Assembly (NCBI GenBank): GCA_020216575.1
Contig: JAIUYC010000306.1
Coordinates: forward strand, 1 to 5,868
From: Coleofasciculus sp. S288
Lineage (GTDB): Bacteria; Cyanobacteriota; Cyanobacteriia; Cyanobacteriales; Coleofasciculaceae
Direction of reading: 5' to 3'
DNA: 5,868 nt
Below are positions 1-3,727 of the stretch, piece after piece (positions within the stretch are counted from its first letter, which is position 1; every line of letters starts with the position of its first letter). The notes beneath the pieces are model-generated. The model did not search any database. It worked only from the letters and a program-made list of their open reading frames with translations, and was not told the origin of the DNA. The translations under genes and the position numbers were made by a program.

Positions 1-943
1 GATCGCGATCCAGTGGTGCCCATCGTTGTGGATCGGATTGCGTAAAGATCACTACACTCTTGACCTGAAGCGCCGCCGCTAGATGAGAAACTCCTGTATC
101 ATTGCAGACTAGTAAGCAGGCATCATTGAGGAGAGCCGCCATTGCTCCCAAACTCGTGCAACCTGCTAAGTTAAGGCTTGGAGCCTTCATCATCGACGCC
201 ACCGCCTTACATAGCTCAACCTCGTGCTTTGAGCCGGTGAACACTACGCGCAAACCCAACTCAGCAAGCGCATCGGCTACCGCAGCAAATTCCTCCGGTT
301 GCCAGCAGCGAGTTAGGGTACTGGCACCAGGATGGATGCAGACGTACTCTCCCTTGGCAAGGTTATGGACTTGAGCGATCGCATTCAGTTCTTGTTTATC
401 CTCTTCGTAGAGGGGAAACTCTAACTCTTCCCCTTGAGACGGTATTCCCAAAAACTCCATCAGCCTTACGTAGCGCCGCACTTCTGATTCTTGGGCAATA
501 TAGGGTAGAAAACGGTTTTCATCGGGGCAATACTCACCGGGGAGGAAAAACCCTGCATTCATGCGAGCACCCAACAGTACAGTCAGGGGATTGGTGATGG
601 TTCCACTGCCATGCATCTGGATGGCTAAGTCGAATTGCTCGTTGTGTACCACTTGCAGGAAAGGCGGGATGTGTTGGACTTGCAGAGGTTGTTCTGGTAA
701 TCCTGGAAAGCCAGGGAATTCTAATAGTCTGTCTAAATAGCGGTTAAAACGTTTGACTAAGGGCTTGACTGAGGGTAAACCAATCAGGATAATTTCTGCT
801 TGAGGGAATGCCGCACGTAGCGATCGCAATCCAGGAACCGCGCACAGAAAGTCGCCAAGTCCCCCAAGTGCACGGATAACAGCAATTCGTTGCAGAGTAG
901 GTTCTCCAAGTTGGGGAGTGTGATTCACGAGCTTAGTTTGCAA
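1..943 (-). CDS. Glycosyltransferase family 9 (heptosyltransferase-like), 3' end cut by the window
   Basis: Predicted GT-B enzyme that moves a sugar from an activated donor onto a lipopolysaccharide or other surface-glycan acceptor at the cytoplasmic side of the membrane. Seen directly: 314 open codons with no stop before the left edge. Residues 27-31 read GGLGD, the N-terminal glycine loop of the family. Residues 203-208 read IHPGAS, 235-238 FTGS, and 280-292 CNDTGVSHLAAAL, the C-terminal donor-binding signature; SDPQRWAP follows at 303-310. GT9 proteins usually run about 320-350 residues, so only the C-terminus is missing. Start: the frame has a TGA two codons upstream, and TTG at 943 has an AAGGA Shine-Dalgarno 10 nt away; GTG at 928 is the alternative. 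There is no signal peptide. A HIP1 site at 375-382 and another at 820-827 lie inside the gene. The family is clear; the exact sugar and acceptor cannot be told. Confidence 0.93.
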   Translation of the reverse strand, partial: MQTKLVNHTPQLGEPTLQRIAVIRALGGLGDFLCAVPGLRSLRAAFPQAEIILIGLPSVKPLVKRFNRYLDRLLEFPGFPGLPEQPLQVQHIPPFLQVVHNEQFDLAIQMHGSGTITNPLTVLLGARMNAGFFLPGEYCPDENRFLPYIAQESEVRRYVRLMEFLGIPSQGEELEFPLYEEDKQELNAIAQVHNLAKGEYVCIHPGASTLTRCWQPEEFAAVADALAELGLRVVFTGSKHEVELCKAVASMMKAPSLNLAGCTSLGAMAALLNDACLLVCNDTGVSHLAAALQVKSVVIFTQSDPQRWAPLDRD

Positions 944-963
944 TGTTCACCCATCCTTTTCAT
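944..963 (-). promoter_or_regulatory. Ribosome-binding leader of the glycosyltransferase gene
   Basis: Read on the minus strand, this leader contains AAGGA (958..954) followed by TGGGTGAACA and then the TTG start. An in-frame TGA lies two codons before the TTG. A nearly identical leader precedes the GTG start of the Uma2 gene (1897-1914) with the same 10-nt spacing, which is why TTG at 943 is preferred over GTG at 928. A nine-codon mini-ORF beginning at the ATG inside the leader (954..952) ends in a GTGA overlap with the GTG at 928, so that alternative could be used by translational coupling. Confidence 0.5.
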
Positions 964-1050
964 GTAGGGGAAGATTAATGTTGATTTTGATAAAGCCATC
1001 CTGCTCAGGTGGATGCATCCGTCTAAGGAGTGAAGTTAACCCACGATTTA

Positions 1051-1072
1051 AGGCGGGCAAGATGCCCACCCC
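1051..1072. repeat. Intergenic GC-rich hairpin repeat
   Basis: The arms GGCGGGCA (1052-1059) and TGCCCACC (1063-1070) face each other across a 3-nt loop. Seven of eight pairs are Watson-Crick, and the eighth is a C/A mismatch in plus-strand RNA but a G-U pair in minus-strand RNA, so the hairpin is better as a minus-strand transcript. Motifs like GGCGGGCAAGATGCCCACC are common dispersed elements between cyanobacterial genes (family knowledge). There is no U tract directly after it on the minus strand, so it is not a typical intrinsic terminator. It lies between the Uma2 gene and the glycosyltransferase gene. Confidence 0.6.
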
Positions 1073-1126
1073 ACAGGAGATAGTTGGATATTTTTTTGTT
1101 TAAAAGTCCCTTATCTTATATCAAGT

Positions 1127-1167
1127 GGGGAAGGGGGAAAGGGAAAGGGGGAAAGGGGAAGGGGAAA
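1127..1167 (+). repeat. 41-nt uninterrupted purine tract with six G-runs
   Basis: Every base from 1127 to 1167 is G or A, with six G runs of 3-5 bases separated by 2-3 A. The plus strand could form a G-quadruplex, or the duplex a triplex; neither can be shown from sequence alone. The minus strand is C/T-rich and would lie in the leader of any transcript running from the Uma2 gene into the glycosyltransferase gene. Confidence 0.7.
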
Positions 1168-1172
1168 TACCA

Positions 1173-1268
1173 CTTTCATTCATGGCTGTGAAATTTTTTC
1201 ATCGGGACTACCTTGTGTTTCTTAGGAGCACCGCACTAGGCCGCAATCGCCCCCGTTATGAATGAAAG
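1173..1268. repeat. 11-bp inverted repeat
   Basis: CTTTCATTCAT at 1173-1183 is exactly complementary to ATGAATGAAAG at 1258-1268, with 74 bp between. Outside the arms the similarity continues loosely, because the purine tract to the left (1127-1167) faces the pyrimidine-rich tandem repeat to the right (1275-1316). The whole stretch 1127-1316 therefore resembles an imperfect inverted repeat. It may be a small non-coding mobile relic or a structured transcript region. Confidence 0.5.
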
Positions 1269-1330
1269 AAACACTTCCCTCTTCCCTTCTGCCCTCTGCC
1301 TTCTGCCTTCTGCCTTGTGTTTCTTAGGAG
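1211..1330. repeat. Exact 18-bp direct repeat, 102 bp apart
   Basis: CCTTGTGTTTCTTAGGAG occurs at 1211-1228 and again at 1313-1330, with different flanking bases on both sides. The second copy ends 5 bp before the last base of the Uma2 stop codon. The 84 bp between the copies hold the right arm of the 11-bp inverted repeat and the heptamer tandem array. This fits either a small segmental duplication or a dispersed repeat present twice. Confidence 0.75.
1275..1316 (+). repeat. Heptanucleotide tandem repeat, six units (STRR-like)
   Basis: In 7-bp register the units read TTCCCTC, TTCCCTT, CTGCCCT and then three copies of CTGCCTT. Short tandemly repeated heptamers of this type are a known feature of cyanobacterial intergenic DNA. 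A weak ATG-started reading frame across it (1258-1458) is judged not to be a gene, because it then runs antisense through the Uma2 gene. Confidence 0.8.
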
Positions 1331-1335
1331 TTATC

Positions 1336-1896
1336 TCAACTAAAAGTCAACCAACCAAAAACCTGTTCAACTGTCAGTTCCAACTCAATTCCCTTGAGGA
1401 TTGGCAACTGAGCAGTACCTTCAAACAATTCCACTCGCTGACCGGGAAACACGGCTAGAATACTCTCTTCTTCTGGGTCTATTAACCACCCTACCTCGAT
1501 GCCGTGCCGCGAACAATGTAACAGGTTACCCAGCACTTTAGTTTGTCTCTGGTCTGGAGAAAGAATTTCAATTGCCCAGTCAGGATGAATCTCAAAGCGG
1601 TTAGCAATTTTGCCTGATGATTTAAAGGGAATTCTTTCCCACCGAAACACGGCAACATCAGGGATAATTGAATCGCCTCCAAACGTGCAGCGTAGCTCTG
1701 GGAAGGCGTAAGCGAACTTGGGTGTTTCGGTTACTTGGTTGATGACTGTACACAGTTTAGCTTGCAATCGGCTATGTTCGCCTTGAGGCATCGGCTTCTG
1801 AATAATTTCTCCCCTAATAAATTCTGATGCAGGCTTAGTTTCTGGAAGCTTTAGGAACTCTTCTAGGGTCAGCTTGGGTTTAATGACTGGGGTCAC
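1336..1896 (-). CDS. Uma2 family (DUF820) PD-(D/E)XK endonuclease
   Basis: A complete 186-residue protein, the usual length for this family. Uma2 proteins have the PD-(D/E)XK restriction-endonuclease fold and are strongly multiplied in cyanobacteria; most have no demonstrated target. Visible family marks: the N-terminal LTLEEFLKLPE segment (9-19), the R-G-E of IRGEII (27-32), the catalytic-site aspartate in IIPDVAVF (D80), the second acidic residue in WAIEILSP (E110), and K120 as the likely third catalytic residue. These are followed by GWLIDPEEE (136-144), the conserved C-terminal strand. All expected acidic residues are present, so the enzyme may be active. The start is GTG at 1896; a TGA two codons upstream in the same frame excludes an earlier start, and AAGGA lies 10 nt away. 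The gene points towards the glycosyltransferase gene but is about 390 bp from it, so shared transcription is uncertain. Confidence 0.93.
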   Translation of the reverse strand: MTPVIKPKLTLEEFLKLPETKPASEFIRGEIIQKPMPQGEHSRLQAKLCTVINQVTETPKFAYAFPELRCTFGGDSIIPDVAVFRWERIPFKSSGKIANRFEIHPDWAIEILSPDQRQTKVLGNLLHCSRHGIEVGWLIDPEEESILAVFPGQRVELFEGTAQLPILKGIELELTVEQVFGWLTFS

Positions 1897-1914
1897 AGTT
1901 CACTCATCCTTCAT
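1897..1914 (-). promoter_or_regulatory. Ribosome-binding leader of the Uma2 gene
   Basis: On the minus strand it reads ATGAAGGATGAGTGAACT directly before the GTG start. AAGGA (1911..1907) is 10 nt from the start codon. A four-codon mini-ORF beginning at the ATG at 1907 ends with a TGA that overlaps the GTG as GTGA. The same layout is seen before the glycosyltransferase gene. Confidence 0.5.
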
Positions 1915-2021
1915 TAGGTGTGGGACAGTGCTAGTTTAATTATGTGCGTTAGCGAAGCGGAACTAAAGGCTCATCGCATCTTTACTTCATCCAATATACG
2001 CTAGCGACGCATCCCGCTCTT

Positions 2022-2076
2022 GCTTATCGCACCCTCAGTTATCCCAAGTACTAAGATCGCGTTTTTCAAAGATTAA
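2022..2076 (+). repeat. Diverged intergenic repeat, copy A
   Basis: The core at 2046-2076 matches 26 of 31 bases of copy B (core 2731-2761), both ending in TTCAAAGATTAA. The flank to the left matches less well, with one single-base gap. Weaker similarity reaches further left, where ATCGCATCTTTACTTCATC near 1973 resembles ATCGCATCTTCACCTCATC near 2589. The stop codon and last sense codon of the unknown gene at 2066-2497 lie inside this copy. Confidence 0.6.
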
Positions 2077-2497
2077 GTGCTACAGGCTTTTGTTGAGTAG
2101 ATAAAGCTTCTGCATCCATGAGTTCTTTGACTTTCTCAAAGATTAAAACTTCTTTTTCTTCCTGATTCGTTAATTTGTCGTAAAAATAAGTATCGGAAAA
2201 CCACTGCTCGAAGGCTATTTTTAACAAGCCATTAGAATAAAGCTTAAACCTCCAATACTTAGACACTCTGTTGTCAATGACCTCAAATAACGGCGCAGGG
2301 TTCTGCATGGGATAATACATATAATTATCATCGCAAATATAGTACCAAACGCTTCCCTGCCATTCTTTTAGAGCGTAAACAGTATAGTCTTTGCCAACGG
2401 TTAGTGGAAACTCAGTTTCTTTTTTATAACCTTTCGCGGGAGCGATGTAACTTTCAGGAAGAGATGCCCCAGTATTGGCGATACAACGAATTATCAT
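2066..2497 (-). CDS. Conserved hypothetical protein, 143 residues, SH3-barrel-like pattern
   Basis: Not assigned to a named family. It is a soluble protein without a signal peptide or membrane segment. Visible segments: RCIANTG (4-10), a strand-rich middle with PLTVGKDYTVYAL, VWYYICDDNY and LFEVIDNRVSKYW, then an aromatic EQWFSDTYFYDKL block and a charged helix ending in an A/L/Q-rich tail. The order of 'VGK-Y-VYA', 'ICDD' and 'LFEVID' recalls small SH3-like barrels, including some immunity-type proteins; that is inference only. ATG at 2497 has GAGG about 10 nt upstream. The gene stands alone between convergent and divergent neighbours. Bases 2101-2460 are about 37% G+C, against 58% in a sample of the glycosyltransferase gene, and the gene is bracketed by the two copies of an intergenic repeat, so acquisition by transfer is possible. 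The sequence looks like a real, constrained protein. Confidence 0.82.
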   Translation of the reverse strand: MIIRCIANTGASLPESYIAPAKGYKKETEFPLTVGKDYTVYALKEWQGSVWYYICDDNYMYYPMQNPAPLFEVIDNRVSKYWRFKLYSNGLLKIAFEQWFSDTYFYDKLTNQEEKEVLIFEKVKELMDAEALSTQQKPVALNL

Positions 2498-2705
2498 AAT
2501 TGACCGACCTCATTGGTTTTTAGGTGCTGTTTTGGGATACTGTCGTTCAAGGATAGGATAAAGCGATAACCCTAACGGGATTCCTTCGGATCGCATCTTC
2601 ACCTCATCACAATACGATCACAACTCATCCAACTGTGATAAAGAGCGAACCTCAGGTGAAAACAGCGAACGCTCCATTATATGTAAGCGTTGCATCCAGA
2701 AGAAA

Positions 2706-2761
2706 GCTGATCGTGCCCTCAACTCACCTAAAGTGCTAAGATTGCCCTATTCAAAGATTAA
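2706..2761 (+). repeat. Diverged intergenic repeat, copy B, upstream of the antitoxin
   Basis: Partner of copy A (2022-2076). It ends 26 bp before the antitoxin ATG and includes the candidate -10 element at 2734-2742. Copy B appears to have extra sequence of several tens of bases (about 2620-2680) relative to copy A. Because it sits in the promoter region of a toxin-antitoxin locus, it may be a duplicated control region, with copy A the relic of another such locus. Confidence 0.6.
2734..2742 (+). promoter_or_regulatory. Candidate extended -10 promoter element for the antitoxin-toxin locus
   Basis: TGCTAAGAT fits an extended -10 box (TG, one base, then TAAGAT). No convincing -35 hexamer is seen at the right distance. 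Transcription would begin near 2749 and leave a leader of about 40 nt. Copy A of the repeat has TACTAAGAT at the same place and so lacks the TG. This rests on sequence likeness only. Confidence 0.3.
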
Positions 2762-2787
2762 ATCGGCAGTGAAATAAAGAGCAAAAC

Positions 2788-3018
2788 ATGACTCTAGAGG
2801 TAGTTTTAAATCTAGTGAAGCAGCTTTCCCTTGGGGATAAGTTGCGGTTGATTAAGCTAGTCGTTCCTGAAATTGAACAAGAATTAGTTGCTAAGCGTCC
2901 TACTCCTCGCAAATCGTTGTGGGGTTTGTGTGCAGACTTGGGAACAGCACCGTCTGCAACTTATATTGATGAGGTTCGGAAGGCAGAATGGGCTAATTTC
3001 CCAAGGGAGGATATTTAG
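2788..3018 (+). CDS. Antitoxin of a VapBC-type toxin-antitoxin pair (cyanobacterial family)
   Basis: An intact 76-residue small protein expected to bind and neutralise a PIN-domain ribonuclease and probably to repress its own operon. It opens with a helical VVLNLVKQLSLGDKLRLIKL segment (5-24), continues with PEIEQEL and a basic linker, then KSLWGLCADLGTAPSA, and ends in EWANFPREDI, the tail I associate with cyanobacterial antitoxins encoded just before VapC toxins. The C-terminal half would be the toxin-wrapping part. ATG at 2788 has only a weak AAAGAG-type ribosome site. The TAG stop overlaps by one base the GTG of the following toxin remnant (TAGTG), the usual translational coupling of such pairs. 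The toxin is broken, so the antitoxin is now an orphan; it might still counter VapC copies elsewhere. Confidence 0.85.
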   Translation: MTLEVVLNLVKQLSLGDKLRLIKLVVPEIEQELVAKRPTPRKSLWGLCADLGTAPSATYIDEVRKAEWANFPREDI

Positions 3019-3147
3019 TGCTGCGTGCTGTTGCTGATTCCAGATTTACCCGATCGCATTATTGCTGCTACAGCGTTGTATCTAGGCTTGCCCGTTATTA
3101 GCCGCGATCATCGGATTCAACTTTCAGATGTAGACACTATCTGGTAG
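3018..3147 (+). pseudogene. vapC: Remnant of a VapC-like PIN-domain toxin with internal deletion
   Basis: VapC toxins are Mg-dependent PIN ribonucleases of about 125-135 residues that need four acidic residues. Here the GTG at 3018 overlaps the antitoxin stop and encodes VLRAVAD, which ends in the first catalytic aspartate of the PIN fold. The sequence then jumps, in another frame, to IPDLPDRIIAATALYLG, PVISRD and a terminal TIW with a stop at 3145-3147 (frame 3037-3147, 36 residues). That segment is the C-terminal third of the family, with the DRIIAATA aspartate and the SRD aspartate. Roughly 80-90 middle residues, including the second acidic residue, are absent, and the N-terminal frame runs to a different stop. 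The product cannot be an active toxin. The junction at about 3036-3039 carries TGAT, which may have been a microhomology at both ends of the deletion. Confidence 0.85.
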
Positions 3148-3369
3148 AGGGCATGAATGTTTATGCGATCGCACCTTATCTCTCAACTGCGATCGCATCT
3201 TCAGGCGATCGCGTCTCTTTCCACCCTATCCCTCTCTCTCCCCGTTGATAGTTCACCCAAGTTAAGAGCGATCGCACAGACGCTACATATTGCAGGGGTA
3301 CGATACCAAAGCCCCTACGTTGGTGGTTTAGAGACTTTCTTTGCGTAAGTCCTGTTATATTTGAACGCA
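3148..3369. other. Gene-free stretch with HIP1 sites
   Basis: No supported gene. The open frames on either strand here show no family pattern, and they overlap each other. Four HIP1 octamers lie in the left part, followed by a pyrimidine-rich run (about 3213-3244). The segment around 3305-3355, with the words GTTGGTGGTTTAGAGAC and GCGTAAGTCCTG, looks like a dispersed intergenic cyanobacterial element, but this is an impression that needs a genome comparison. Confidence 0.4.
3165..3275. repeat. Cluster of four HIP1 octamers
   Basis: GCGATCGC occurs at 3165-3172, 3189-3196, 3205-3212 and 3268-3275. HIP1 is a palindrome greatly over-represented in many cyanobacterial genomes. Others in the window are at 375-382, 820-827 and 3666-3673; none was seen in the 2.1-kb STAND gene. 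The clustering is unusual against the rest of the window. Confidence 0.9.
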
Positions 3370-3558
3370 ACTTCGTATTAGCCACCAAGGGGAACCCGAA
3401 TTCAACGAACGGGTTGCCATTACTTACCAAGGGGAACCCAAATTCAACGAATGGGAACCCAAATTTAACGAATGTGTACCCATTCGTTATCATCAAGTTC
3501 ACTTTCCTTTGGAACATGAACTCGTTACCGATTAATGGGAACCCAAATTCAATCAAGG
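3370..3558 (+). repeat. Decayed 21-bp tandem repeat array, about nine units in register
   Basis: Units begin at 3370, 3391, 3412, 3433, 3454, 3475, 3496, 3517 and 3538. The units at 3391, 3433, 3454 and 3538 are close to one another, starting GGAACCC(A/G)AATT and usually ending ACGAA plus two bases. The others keep the spacing but have diverged. The 42-bp blocks 3370-3411 and 3412-3453 also resemble each other, which suggests a two-unit duplication. In one plus-strand frame the units read as seven-residue repeats such as GNPNSTN and GNPNLTN; on the minus strand they read as FGFPLV-like repeats. Both frames are open, as expected for a 21-bp repeat without stops, so coding cannot be inferred. 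There are no spacers, so it is not a CRISPR array. Confidence 0.75.
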
Positions 3559-3620
3559 ACATCCCAAAGTGGCAAATTACCCACAGCGTAGAAGTCTGGG
3601 GCTATTGCATTTAACAAGAA

Positions 3621-3641
3621 GGGAACGGGGAACAGGGAACG
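3621..3641 (+). repeat. GGGAAC heptamer tandem repeat, three units
   Basis: GGGAACG, GGGAACA and GGGAACG follow directly on one another. This is a second heptamer family distinct from that at 1275-1316, again of the cyanobacterial STRR type. It lies about 90 bp beyond the 3' end of the STAND gene. Confidence 0.7.
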
Positions 3642-3649
3642 GTGATAGT

Positions 3650-3673
3650 GTTAGCGAAGGGATTCGCGATCGC
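3650..3673. repeat. Short dispersed element with a HIP1 site
   Basis: GTTAGCGAAG at 3650-3659 recurs at 1948-1957, and here it is followed by GGATT and the HIP1 octamer at 3666-3673. Words built on TTAGCGAAG are common in cyanobacterial intergenic DNA. It may be a fragment of a small dispersed repeat, and no function is visible. Confidence 0.4.
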
Positions 3674-3727
3674 TTTCTTAACGACACGAAGTGCGGGAAG
3701 GGGGAGATTGAAAGCCCCTCTCTACTC

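Noticed and set aside
102..374. Open frame on the plus strand, 90 codons
   Set aside because: It lies antisense inside the glycosyltransferase gene, whose motifs are clear, and shows no family pattern of its own.
1491..1682. Minus-strand open frame of 63 codons
   Set aside because: It is a second frame inside the Uma2 gene, whose catalytic motifs fix the real frame.
2134..2150. Third copy of the TTCAAAGATTAA repeat inside the unknown gene
   Set aside because: Only about 12 bases match, and they encode the constrained LIFEKV segment, so chance is the simpler explanation.
3157..3348. Open frame on the plus strand, 63 codons
   Set aside because: It is built largely of translated HIP1 sites and a pyrimidine run and has no recognisable protein pattern.
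3370..3558. CRISPR array
   Set aside because: The 21-bp units are contiguous, with no unique spacers and no cas genes nearby.
3176..3562. Minus-strand open frame with FGFPLV repeats, and plus-strand frame with GNPNSTN repeats (3252-3614)
   Set aside because: Both are produced by the 21-bp repeat, which lacks stops in either strand. No start site with a good ribosome signal or non-repeat domain supports either as a gene.
3690..3727. Intrinsic terminator after the STAND gene
   Set aside because: A possible GAGGGG/CCCCTT stem has only six pairs, a large loop and no following U tract on the minus strand.
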